Source: Mycobacterium parmense
GTDB lineage: Bacteria > Actinomycetota > Actinomycetes > Mycobacteriales > Mycobacteriaceae
Direction of reading: 5' to 3'
DNA length: 64,000 nucleotides
Assembly: GCF_010730575.1 (NCBI RefSeq)
Contig: NZ_AP022614.1
Coordinates: 2,914,001-2,978,000 of the forward strand
Shown one piece after another: positions 36,577 through 45,800 of the stretch. The notes beneath the pieces were generated by a model, which was not told the origin of the DNA, did no database searches, and saw only the letters and a program-made list of their open reading frames with translations. Each line of letters begins with the position of its first letter. Positions within the stretch are counted from its first letter, which is position 1. The position numbers were made by a program, and so were the translations under genes.

Positions 36577-36948
36577 GTGGCTGAGACGAAGGTCGTTTTT
36601 ATTGCGTTCGCAATCGAAGATGAGCGGCAACGTGATTTCCTCAAGGGCCAAACGCTGCATCCGCGTGCTCCGTACGAGTTCGTCGACATGTCGGTAAAGG
36701 AACCGTACGACTCCGGATGGAAAGACAAGGTTCGCACCCGTATCCGTCGCTCGGCCGGGGTGATAGTGCTGGTGAGCAAGAACTCGCTGACCTCGGACGG
36801 CCAGGAGTGGGAGATCGAGTGCGCCAAGGAGGAGGACAAACCGATCCGCGGCATCTGGGCTTACAAGGACGATCGCACCGTGCTGCCGGGCGTAAACACG
36901 GTGGTATGGAGTGACGCCAATATCGCTGGCTTCATCGACTCGCTGTAG
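36577..36948 (+). CDS. TIR-like signalling domain protein (DUF1863/ThsB type)
   Basis: The 123-residue protein is a stand-alone TIR-like domain: [18 protein letters not shown] (strand A and first helix), [13 protein letters not shown], a [11 protein letters not shown] strand with Ser70, and EWEIECA with Glu79 where TIR NADases carry the catalytic Glu. It matches the DUF1863/MTH538 type found as ThsB in Thoeris, where it makes a cyclic ADP-ribose signal from NAD. GTG 36577 follows GAGGGGG. It is the first gene of a tight operon; the protease gene starts 5 bp after its stop. The role as signal maker is by family. Confidence 0.85.
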   Translation: MAETKVVFIAFAIEDERQRDFLKGQTLHPRAPYEFVDMSVKEPYDSGWKDKVRTRIRRSAGVIVLVSKNSLTSDGQEWEIECAKEEDKPIRGIWAYKDDRTVLPGVNTVVWSDANIAGFIDSL

Positions 36949-36953
36949 CCAGC

Positions 36954-37937
36954 ATGCGCAAGGCATTGATCGTCGGCATTGACTACTACGTCTCCATCAA
37001 GCCGCTAAGCGGAGCGGTGAACGACGCGTACAGCGTCAAGGCCGTACTAGAGCGCAACGCCGACGGCACCCTGAACTTCGCCACCCCGCGACTGATGACC
37101 GGCACCGGGCCAGCAGCTCCAGTCACCCGTACGCAGCTCCGTGAGGCAGTGGAAGAGCTGTTCAACGACGACGCAGATATCGCGTTGTTCTACTTCGCCG
37201 GACACGGCTACATCGATGACACTGGCGGATTCCTGTGCGCGAGCGACTGCGAGTCCGGACACGATGGCCTTGCCCTAGCCGAAGTAATGGCCATGGCCAA
37301 TCAATCCAAGGCGAAGAACAAGGTCATCATTCTCGACAGCTGTCACGGCGGTGTTGCGGGAACCAGCGCGGTGGCGAAGCAGGTCGCAGAAATTACCGAC
37401 GGGGTCACGATCCTTACAGCCTCGACCGCCGACCAGTACGCGATGGAGACCGGCGGCGGCTCCGGGGTATTCACAAGCTTGCTCGTGGACGCCCTGAGCG
37501 GCGCGGCCGCCAACCTCGTCGGTGCGATCACGCCCGGAAGTGTCTATGCGCATATCGATCAGTCACTGGGTAACTGGGCACAGCGGCCGGTGTTCAAGAC
37601 AAACGTAAAGAAATTCGTCTCGTTGCGCGAGACTGAGGCACCGATAGCGTTGGCTGATCTGCGAAAACTCACCAGCTTGTTTGAGGACCCTACGACGCAA
37701 CTACTCCTCGACCCAAGCTACGAGCCGGAACGGTCGGGAGGGGAGGACCCGTCGGTGCCACCCCCAGATCCTGCGAAGACCAAGGATTTCGCGGTGCTAC
37801 AGAACCTCGCCAAGGTCAACCTAGTTCGACCCGTAACCGCCCAGCACATGTGGCATGCAGCGATGGGGTCAACGGCGTGCGAACTGACAGTACTTGGCCA
37901 GCATTACTGGAAGCTCGTAAAGCAGAATCTGATCTAA
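36954..37937 (+). CDS. Caspase-like (peptidase C14) effector protease
   Basis: Residues 1-220 form a caspase/metacaspase domain: [20 protein letters not shown] at the start, the catalytic His in FYFAGHGY (His84) and the catalytic Cys in [10 protein letters not shown] (Cys130). The C-terminal ~95 residues ([10 protein letters not shown], then [37 protein letters not shown]) form a second domain that could receive the TIR signal or a partner. It should be a cysteine protease that acts on host proteins during abortive defence. It is coupled to the RyR gene (TAATG). Confidence 0.9.
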   Translation: MRKALIVGIDYYVSIKPLSGAVNDAYSVKAVLERNADGTLNFATPRLMTGTGPAAPVTRTQLREAVEELFNDDADIALFYFAGHGYIDDTGGFLCASDCESGHDGLALAEVMAMANQSKAKNKVIILDSCHGGVAGTSAVAKQVAEITDGVTILTASTADQYAMETGGGSGVFTSLLVDALSGAAANLVGAITPGSVYAHIDQSLGNWAQRPVFKTNVKKFVSLRETEAPIALADLRKLTSLFEDPTTQLLLDPSYEPERSGGEDPSVPPPDPAKTKDFAVLQNLAKVNLVRPVTAQHMWHAAMGSTACELTVLGQHYWKLVKQNLI

Positions 37938-38224
37938 TGCAGAGCGACAACCACATCCGCAAAGTCCTCGAAAGCGATGAGCTGATGAGCCGCTTGGCAG
38001 CAGTGGAGCACGAGCGGTGGGCACACTGGCAGCAATACGTCCATGATCACGGCGAGCGGCGAGACGATGGCTCACTCGTGGTTCCCGCCGAATTGGTCGC
38101 TCGTTGGGACGCACAAATTGCCACCTCCTACTCGGACTTGTCCAAAGAGGAGCAACAGAGCGATCAAGATCAGGTACGCCGCTACCTCCCAATCATCGTC
38201 GATGCGCTCACCCGCGAAGGCTGA
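37937..38224 (+). CDS. RyR-domain protein
   Basis: The 95-residue protein has the ryanodine-receptor (RyR) repeat signature: an early acidic helix (LAAVEHERWAHWQQYVHD), a variable loop, and YSDLSKEEQQSDQDQVRR with LPIIVDAL. In bacteria such domains occur in conflict systems and are predicted to bind NAD-derived nucleotides. The ATG overlaps the protease stop by one base. In this operon it could sense the TIR product or tune the protease; this is inference. Confidence 0.88.
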   Translation: MQSDNHIRKVLESDELMSRLAAVEHERWAHWQQYVHDHGERRDDGSLVVPAELVARWDAQIATSYSDLSKEEQQSDQDQVRRYLPIIVDALTREG

Positions 38225-38264
38225 CACTTCAGTGCGCCAACGGGCAACGAGCACGGCATTCAGG

Positions 38265-38400
38265 GAACCGACCGGTAATGCGAATAAGCGAGGGTACCCA
38301 CGGACACCGATCAACGCCCGACCTAGGGTTTCGTAATAGACCGGTTCCGGAACGGGGTGGGGTCGCCGCTCGACCGGTTCTGTTTCCCCACGACCGGCCG
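38265..38400. promoter_or_regulatory. Possible resolvase res site (GACCGG repeats)
   Basis: Four GACCGG motifs occur before the resolvase gene at about 38270, 38339, 38372 and 38392, three extended as GACCGGT. Such spaced repeats upstream of a serine resolvase suit recombinase binding subsites. No full dyads were mapped, so this is weak. Confidence 0.3.
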
Positions 38401-38469
38401 TGCCGTAAGTACGTGCCGAAAGTGCACTGTTCGGAAATACGGCAGCGACTATTTTCGGTTCACTGAACC

Positions 38470-39060
38470 GTGAGCCTAAGTTCCGCGACCCAGACAACTT
38501 CCACCGTGATCGGCTACGCGCGTGTGTCGACCATTTCGCAGACCCTGGAGCAGCAGACCGAGGCGCTGTCCGCCGCGGGGGCGGGAAAGGTCTTCCGCGA
38601 CGTCATGTCCGGTGCACGGGACGACCGCCCCGGCTTCGCCGAGTGCCTGCAATACCTACGGGAAGGCGACACCCTCATCGTCTGGCGGCTGGACCGGCTG
38701 GGCCGCAACATGCGCAGCATCGTCAACACACTCCACGAGCTGACCGAGCGCGGGGTGACGGTGCGGTCGCTGCACGACGGCGTCGACACCTCGACGAGCA
38801 CCGGGCGCATGGTCGCCGGAATCCTGATGTCGATCGCCGAGTACGAGCGCGAGCTGGTGCGCGAACGGACCGCCCTCAAGCTGGAGCATGCCCGCAAGTC
38901 GGGACGCAAGTTCGGTCGGCCCGCCAAACTGAACCCCGAGCAGGCGGCGCTTGCCGGGCGGATGAAATCCAACGGCGAGACCGCGGCGACCATTTGCAGC
39001 GCGCTCGGGATTGGCCGGACGACGCTGTATCGCTACTTGGCCCACGACGAAGAGCAATGA
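38470..39060 (+). CDS. Small serine resolvase/invertase
   Basis: The 196-residue recombinase has the resolvase catalytic domain (IGYARVSTISQTLEQQ, Ser20; RLDRLGRN; ILMSIAEYERELVRERT) and a C-terminal helix-turn-helix (CSALGIGRTTLYRYL). It cuts and rejoins DNA through a Ser-DNA link, usually to resolve cointegrates or invert segments. It is distinct from the large integrase at the right end. GTG 38470 follows the stop of nothing near, so it is its own unit. A broken copy of the same family lies at 40802-40967. Confidence 0.92.
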   Translation: MSLSSATQTTSTVIGYARVSTISQTLEQQTEALSAAGAGKVFRDVMSGARDDRPGFAECLQYLREGDTLIVWRLDRLGRNMRSIVNTLHELTERGVTVRSLHDGVDTSTSTGRMVAGILMSIAEYERELVRERTALKLEHARKSGRKFGRPAKLNPEQAALAGRMKSNGETAATICSALGIGRTTLYRYLAHDEEQ

Positions 39061-39165
39061 GAACTTGCGTCGAAGTCAGCGTTCGGGCGGGCGTCTCCCG
39101 CGCCAGCGTGTACCGCGACCTCGTCAGCGACGAGCAGCCCCCCTCCGCCTCACCTCACTATCTGG

Positions 39166-40722
39166 TCAAATCGAGTGCCAACCAAAGAGGGCGTGGTAGA
39201 AGAGGGCGCGCTCCGGCGCTGGCGGTGTCGTCTCCCCCGGAAGGGCCTGTACGCATCCCAGCAGCGAGCTGGGATTGGTGGCCGACTTGGGTTTGTTGCG
39301 AAGGATCAGCTCCGTCAAGGCCTCGATGAGGCGTAGACCGGCACTCATCAACGTGAACCCTGCCGTTGCGAGGTCGGCGACCATGGCCGAAGTGCCGAAA
39401 GCCTCGGAGGCGTCGGCTCGCCAGACTCCGAGAGCGTCGAAGTGCTCTTGCTCCATGCCGTTGTTTGCCCCGGGCGCGAGTTCGGGCATGGCGTCGAGGT
39501 TGAGCGCGATGCTCGTCGAGTTCCCGTATTGCCGCCCAGGGTGTTGGTCGACGGGAAGGATGCCGTCGTGGATGTGGTTGCGGAGCACTTTGCAGACGCC
39601 CGCGTATGCGTGAAGTCGAGTGACGTCCTCGAGCGCCGTCGCGTCGTACTGCTTGGCCAGGTGGTCGTTGACGTAGCCGCGCCCGTCGAGCGAGAAGCGA
39701 AACTTGGAAGGGTCGCGGGTGGGGTCGATGAGTAGCGGGAAGCGCCGTCCATAGATGTCGAAAGCGGCGGCGAGGTAGAGCAACTCGCGGTCGAACGCCT
39801 CGGCGGCGACCTCGATCACGTCGGCGCGATGCTTGCCGTCGAGCTGATTGGAAAGTGCGGCCAGCATTTCGTCGAGGGCACGGGCTGCGCGGGCCAGCCG
39901 AGTTCTGATCGACTTGAGCGCGCTGACGGTTTCCAGATCCCCTTGGCGAGCAGCGATGTGCGGGAAGACGTCGAAGTACGCCATCGAGGAGACGACACCC
40001 CAGTCGTAGAAGTTCGCGAGCGTCGCAGTCGACTCGGTCCTCTCCCATGTGCCGCCACCGACCAACCGGCCCCGCTGGATCTCAACCTTTGGATTGTGTG
40101 TCATCCGGAGGTAGTGCCCGATCAGCGCCACCGCCTCGTCCGGAGTGACGCTGGCGACCACGTCGTTGTCGGCGACGTCGCTTCGGCCTGCTGTGGGAGC
40201 GTGAGTCACGATAGCGTCGATACCCAGTTCGGCGGCAGCAGCGGCGTAGGCGGCGGCGTGGTGGCGCTGCTCGATGGGAATCGGCTCGGCATTGGCGGGG
40301 GCGGTCTGAGCGTCGAGATGCTGGAAGACGTCGAAGAAGTGCGCCCGGGTGCGCGACATCTCCCGTTCAGTCTCGGTGGTGATCCAGAAGTAACGGGTGT
40401 CCAGTTCTCTGCCCGCGTCCTCGACCGACGTGAAGCCAATCTGACGGACCAGCGGCTCGGGCAGCACGTCCATCCAGGCGGCGGGGACGTCTTCCCCCGC
40501 GGGTATAAGAAGCTGCACGTCAACCTCGTCGCGTCCGAAGAATCGTGGCAGGTACCCATCTGGCGGAGCTGGAACCGTCGTAGTGTCGATGCCGAGCCGG
40601 AGTGGTCGTGTCGCTGGCCGCAGCGGGAACAGTGGCGGAAGGTTTCCGGTATCCCTGATTGGTGCTTTAACGAACCGCATGAACCGGCTGTTTGGCTGTC
40701 CGTCGGGGATCGTGATCGTCAT
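39166..40722 (-). CDS. Hypothetical protein next to the DISARM-like block
   Basis: The 518-residue protein matches no family I know. The ATG at 40722 (MTITIPDGQPNSRF) is chosen over an upstream extension that reads as non-coding and overlaps the resolvase remnant. It looks soluble, with helical segments (ARALDEMLAALSNQLDG, LIEALTELIL) and a C-terminal part rich in small residues (NLDAMPELAPGANNGM). There are no HKD, helicase or methylase motifs, so it is not DrmC or a DISARM methylase. It is on the same strand as drmA-drmB but 305 bp past drmB. Confidence 0.65.
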   Translation of the reverse strand: MTITIPDGQPNSRFMRFVKAPIRDTGNLPPLFPLRPATRPLRLGIDTTTVPAPPDGYLPRFFGRDEVDVQLLIPAGEDVPAAWMDVLPEPLVRQIGFTSVEDAGRELDTRYFWITTETEREMSRTRAHFFDVFQHLDAQTAPANAEPIPIEQRHHAAAYAAAAAELGIDAIVTHAPTAGRSDVADNDVVASVTPDEAVALIGHYLRMTHNPKVEIQRGRLVGGGTWERTESTATLANFYDWGVVSSMAYFDVFPHIAARQGDLETVSALKSIRTRLARAARALDEMLAALSNQLDGKHRADVIEVAAEAFDRELLYLAAAFDIYGRRFPLLIDPTRDPSKFRFSLDGRGYVNDHLAKQYDATALEDVTRLHAYAGVCKVLRNHIHDGILPVDQHPGRQYGNSTSIALNLDAMPELAPGANNGMEQEHFDALGVWRADASEAFGTSAMVADLATAGFTLMSAGLRLIEALTELILRNKPKSATNPSSLLGCVQALPGETTPPAPERALFYHALFGWHSI

Positions 40723-40801
40723 GGCCTGATCGTCGCATCGGCGTCCGACATGAGTTGCTTTCCGCAGCCTGATCACGGTGGCTTCTCCGACGATGTTGGT
40801 A

Positions 40802-40967
40802 GCACGAGACGACCGACCCGGCGACACTTCTCGACTATGTCCGCGAGCGCGACACCACCGTGATGTCGAAACTCGACCGTCTCGGGCGCAACGCGATGCA
40901 CATCGTGGGGACGGTCACGGCTCCGACGGCGCGGGACGTCACTCTCGTCTTCGTCACCGATCCATAG
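40802..40967 (+). pseudogene. Serine resolvase remnant
   Basis: Two pieces of a resolvase catalytic domain are readable in different frames: ARDDRPG (from 40802) and, from 40845, ERDTTVMSKLDRLGRNAMHI, ending at a stop at 40965-40967. Both align with the intact resolvase at 38470-39060 (DDRPG and RLDRLGRNMRSI). The rest is lost. It marks an earlier recombination here, between the unknown gene and drmB. Confidence 0.75.
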
Positions 40968-41026
40968 AATCGTCGACTCCCGCAAGCGCGAGAGGGCAGT
41001 CGGCAAGGTGACGTCGCCACCGCGCC

Positions 41027-42823
41027 CTACCCAAGGAAGCCGCGCATGGTGCTGTGGCCGATGAGGGCGGCCCGGTCCAACCCGCGGTTGAACGCCTCGC
41101 AGGAGGTCTCAGGAACCAGCAGGCAGTGGTGGCAGGCGCCCGGCGTGGACCCGCGGCCGCGCGGTCCCAGCGCGTCTTCTATGCAGACGGGGTCGGTGGC
41201 GCACCAGGCCACGGCAGCGACTGCGGCGTCGAAGATCTCGCGCAGGCGCTGCGGCTGGCCGAGCTCGACGAGGCCACCCAAGGTTCCATGTGCGTCTCCG
41301 GCTGCCGTGTAGACGAGGAACGCCGTGCGGTTGTCGACGGCGAAGATCCGCTCCCGCAAAGCCGGCAGCGGATACCCTGCGTGCGGTGCCGCGGCACGCA
41401 TGACCAAGTGGGCGAGCGTGTGCGCGAGAAGCCAAGGCAACGGCTGCGCGGGTTCGTTCAGTCCGAGCGCCGGGCCGGCCGCGCTCACAAGCCGCGCGTC
41501 CCTGCCAGCCCCCGCGACCCACGCGCCAACCGCAGATGGGTCGAGCACACACAATAAGCCTTCGCCGAAGACCTGGTAGCCGGGCAGCCAGTCGTCGTCG
41601 GATTGCTGCGCGAACGCGGCCGGGTGCGGCTTCCCCCACAGTTGGGCGTACCCGGTCTCCGGATCCACCGGCAAGGGTTCGATGCGGCTGAAGCCGGCCA
41701 GGATGCGCGTCTCCCGCAAGCGCGGCACGAGGCTGACAGCGGACAGCAACCTGCCGAAGCTGCTATTGCGATACATGTTGATGTCCTGTGGCTCGACGAT
41801 GAGGTCGGGCAGCGCCCCGGTCGCGCGCCGGGGGTGGTCCACGGACAGCAGCGCGGTCAATTCCTCAGCGCGGCTCGGGCCGGTGACTTGGTCTTGCTGC
41901 AGTGCGTCAAGGTGGCGTGTGACCTCCTGGGCGTCGGTGCGGATGCCGAGACGGGTCGCGACCACGGTGATGCTCCTGATGATTTCCGGGGTGCGAGCAA
42001 GCTGCTGCAGGGTGCGCAAGGTCGCGTTGTCGGTGAGGGCGTGCAGCAGCGCCGGGTTGTCGGCGCCAGCGACTGGGATGGTGAGGCTGGACAGCTGCTC
42101 GGGGTAGTACGAGGTTCTCGACGTCCGCTCGATCGGTCTGGCGCGGCCGGTACAAGGCTCGGCCCCGGCATGCGGTAGCCACGGGCGTGCGCCGGTGCAC
42201 GGGAAGTCAATGTCCGGGTCGAACGGGACCCGTCGGTTGCAGCTGTTGCACATCAGCAGTGGACGGTCTGCGGCTCCAGACACGCGGTACCGCACGTCAT
42301 GCTGCGAGCAGGCCGGCCCGTTCTGATCGTGCAGCCACGCGGCCCAGTCCACGTCATCGAGGTGGCCAGCGGGGCACGCTAAAACGAGCGCGGTCTGGAA
42401 CGTCGGCCACCTGGCGCGCCGCGCGGACGATGACGCGCAGGCATCACAGCGGCCTTCGTTCGCGTCCGCCGGGTCGCGCCGAACAAGCCGCTGGCACTGC
42501 GGGTTGCTGCATGCCTCTGTGAGAGGGAAGCGCGCCGCCGGGACGAGCCAATCGGTGTCGCGCGAGGGGTTGTCGCTTGCGGGCCATGGCATCACGAATC
42601 GCGCGACGGCGGTCGCCGCCTGGAGGTGCCGGTCGGTGATCGTGAGTTCATCGAGGATCGGGACGGATCCTGGTGGACGCGACGGTAGCGAACGCAGCCA
42701 CGTCGCTGGCGCGCACACGATTGCGCTGACGCGGTTACGGGTGAGCAGCACAGACCCGGGACCGAATGGCGCGATCAGGTGCATGCGGCGTACGGGGGTG
42801 ACGAACAGCTGGCGGCTCACCAC
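41027..42823 (-). CDS. drmB: DrmB-like DUF1998 protein
   Basis: The 598-residue protein has the two-part build of DISARM DrmB: an N-terminal region with zinc-type Cys sets (CSNPQCQR, CDACASS, CNSCNRR) and a C-terminal DUF1998 domain (LLAHTLAHLVMRAAAP, LRERIF, FLVYTAAGDAHGTLGGL, CATDPVC and CHHCLLVPETSCEAFNRGLDR). In DISARM, DrmB binds DrmA and together they load on foreign DNA ends. Its start overlaps the drmA stop, as in known pairs. The zinc-site roles are inferred. Confidence 0.88.
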   Translation of the reverse strand: MVSRQLFVTPVRRMHLIAPFGPGSVLLTRNRVSAIVCAPATWLRSLPSRPPGSVPILDELTITDRHLQAATAVARFVMPWPASDNPSRDTDWLVPAARFPLTEACSNPQCQRLVRRDPADANEGRCDACASSSARRARWPTFQTALVLACPAGHLDDVDWAAWLHDQNGPACSQHDVRYRVSGAADRPLLMCNSCNRRVPFDPDIDFPCTGARPWLPHAGAEPCTGRARPIERTSRTSYYPEQLSSLTIPVAGADNPALLHALTDNATLRTLQQLARTPEIIRSITVVATRLGIRTDAQEVTRHLDALQQDQVTGPSRAEELTALLSVDHPRRATGALPDLIVEPQDINMYRNSSFGRLLSAVSLVPRLRETRILAGFSRIEPLPVDPETGYAQLWGKPHPAAFAQQSDDDWLPGYQVFGEGLLCVLDPSAVGAWVAGAGRDARLVSAAGPALGLNEPAQPLPWLLAHTLAHLVMRAAAPHAGYPLPALRERIFAVDNRTAFLVYTAAGDAHGTLGGLVELGQPQRLREIFDAAVAAVAWCATDPVCIEDALGPRGRGSTPGACHHCLLVPETSCEAFNRGLDRAALIGHSTMRGFLG

Positions 42824-45800
42824 GCCTCCCCATCGTCGGCCGCGGCCGGCGTTTCGACGGCTGCGGGGATCGGCTTGGTCTCGTCAGTTGTGCCGACGCG
42901 GGCGGGAAGCCAGTCTTCGTCGATGCGCAGTGCCGCGTCGGCGTCGACGCTGCGTAGCGACGTCAGCACCGGCCAGCTTGCGGTTTCGATCGGCGCCGGG
43001 TCCTCCAGGGGTCGCAAAAATTGCACCCCGGGCCGTCCCGCGACCCCCCACGCGAGCTGCTCCTCGACGGCGGTCTGCACTTCGTTGAGCGCATCGCTGG
43101 CCAGCGCGTCGACGCGGGCCGTCGCGTCGGCGCCCGCGAGCTGGGTCGCTCGCTCGCCGATGCCTTGTGCGGCAGCTCCGACCAGCGCGATGTCGTCGGG
43201 TAAGACGCGGTCGGCGCCCTGAGTGCGAACCTGCCGGACGATAGACGCCAAGGCTCCGCGCAGTCCGCGCTCGAGCGCGGCGTCGGTAAACGGCGTGACG
43301 CTCGCCGGCTCCACGGCTGCGTACAAGCGCTGGTGCACCGCGGTGAACCGTTCGTAGTGGCTCACGTCGCGGCCGGTTAGCGGGTTGAGCACGACAACGA
43401 CGAGTCCCGGCCCTTTGCCCGGGTCACGGCCGACGCGGCCAGCGACCTGGATGTATTGCGCGGCGGTTTTCGGCTGACGCACGATCGTGAGCAGCCCGAG
43501 CCGGTCGATGTCGACGCCGACCTCGATGACGCTCGTGGCCAGCGCGAGGTCGATGGCTCCCGGCTGGCCTCGAGGTCGGGATAGTGCTTCTAGGGCCTCG
43601 CTCGCGGCGTTGCTGGATGCGCTGGTCAGCTCCACGTCGATGAGGGACCGAATGGCGCGGCGCTCTCCGCCGCTGCGGGGGGCACCGGTGCGAATGCCGG
43701 TGGCCCGCACGAGACGCCACGCGTAGGCGCGCAAGTCGGTCGAGATGAGCGCCTTCGCCTGGCCGAGATCGCGAAGCGCACCGAAGAACACGACGTTGGT
43801 CCAGTACGGGTCAACCGGCGCGCTCTGCTGCTCGAGCGCGGACGCGGCGTGGGCCAGGCTCGCCTGGACGCGCATCTGCACGTGCGCGAACTTCGCCGCG
43901 CCGGTGGCGCACACGCCGAGAAAGGTCCGCGGTGCGCTCGCCGCGTCGAGCTTGGCGAAGAAGCTGTCGTTGACGGTCAGGCCCGGCGGCGGCACGAGCC
44001 GCACCTGGTCGGCGGGACAGGCATACAGCGCGGCCGCCTGCCGCGCATAGGCGCGGGTGGTGGCGGTCGCGGCCACCACGTGCGGTCGACAGCCCCCGTC
44101 GTGCCGACACAGCTGGTCGATCGCTGACTCGTATAACCCGACGAGGCTGCCCAACGGCCCGGAGATCAGGTGCAGCTCGTCTTGGATGACCAGTGCCGGT
44201 GCCGGCCGTTTTCGCGACCCGTTGCCGTCCAGGCCGAACAGCGCGCGGGCGCGCTCGTTCCACGCGAGTTGCGCGAACTTGTCGACGGTCGCGACGACAA
44301 ACGTCGGCGGCTTGATGTAGATGTCCTCGTCCACCTCATAGACCGGCAGTCCTTGCCCTCTGTTATTCGCGAGGTGAAACGCGCAAGCCGGGTTCGGACA
44401 CGACGCCTGCATCCGGTCACCGCCGGGGGTTGACTGAACGCCATAACCGAGTACCCGCCCGTCGACGACGTCGCCGAGCGCAGCCGCGCACGCCGGGCAG
44501 CGCGACAACAAGAACGGCCGCGTCGCACCGCGTCGCCCCGTGGCCAGACGGCGAAGCTCCCCCAACGCATGCCTGCGCCAGTTGGGGGTACTGGCCCGAC
44601 CCAGCCACGCCCCGATCGAGAACCGCTCGCGGCCCAACACCGCCGGGTTTGCGACGCGGAGCGTCTCCAGTGCGCACAGCAGCGACGCGGCGCGTTGCAG
44701 CTGCTGTGCGGTGAGCAGGCGCAGCGTATAGCGCATGATCACCGCCGTTCCGCCGGCGGCGGGGTCACTCCGGCGCCGGAACAGCATGGTGAAGGCAGCC
44801 AGCGCCAAATACGCCTCGGTCTTGCCACCACCCGTGGGCATCCAGATGACATCGACTACGCCGCGCCGTCGATGCTGCGGGTCGACGACTTGCGCGAGAT
44901 TGGCCAATAGGAACGCCAGCTGGAATGGCCGCCATTCGGCGCGGCCGGCGCTGCCTGGTTCAGTGCCGGCGACCGTGACGACCCCGTTGGTCACACTCAC
45001 CGCACGGGTCGGCGCCGCGTAGCTGCGCCGCTGCTGCGCCATCGCCGATGACGCCCCCCGTAGGCACTCGTGCACAGGCCCGGATGCGGCCAGAGCCCAG
45101 CCAGCGGCGATATCATCCGCGAATGCCCCGCAGGCCCGCACGTGCGCCTGGGCGGTGTCGCGTGCCGGTCCGGTCAAGTTCGCTGCGGCCTGTGCCAAGT
45201 CGCTGATCCAGTGGCGGTAGCTGGTGATCATCCGTTCAACGGTCGCCACCGCATCGAGGTCCCACCGGCCGAGCGCGTCCATGTCAACCGCGAGGGAACC
45301 GTCCGCGTCGGCGATGTTCGGGGTGGTGCCGCGGACCGCGGCAACCGGTAGCGATTCGGTGCGCACGAAAGCGATATCGCCGAGACAGGTCACGACGGCG
45401 TCAACGCCATGCCCCACGGCGCGTACCGGTGCGTGCGCGTAAAGCAGTCGCAGGCTCGCCGCCTCGGACGTCGTGTCCGCGTCCTGGTCTGGGTAGTCGA
45501 TGAGTTGTGCCTTCGGCACCGCTGCGGTGAGCCGTGCCGTGAACAACACCCGCTGGGCGAGCTTGAGCCCATTGGCCACCGTTCGGTTCACCAAGTAGCA
45601 GGTGATGATCCGCCGACCATTGACGGTCGCGCGTGCGTGGACACCCACCTCGAGGCGCAGCGGCTCGATGATGACCGATTCATGAGAGCTGACGTGCGCA
45701 CCATCGCCGCCCAGCGGCACCGTGACCTCGGCGTGTACCGGTATCCGGTGCCATCCGGTGCGCGACGAGCCCATGAAGCTGAATGGGAAAGGCTCGTACC

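Noticed and set aside
38072..38497. Minus-strand frame opposite the RyR gene and res region
   Set aside because: Shadow of the RyR coding strand without a ribosome site; the plus strand has a known domain.
38470..39060. Small resolvase as the island's integrase
   Set aside because: It lies mid-island, lacks the large recombinase domains, and no att repeat is next to it; the 516-residue recombinase at the right end fits.
39166..40722. 518-aa protein as DISARM DrmC (PLD)
   Set aside because: No HxKxxxxD motif anywhere in it.
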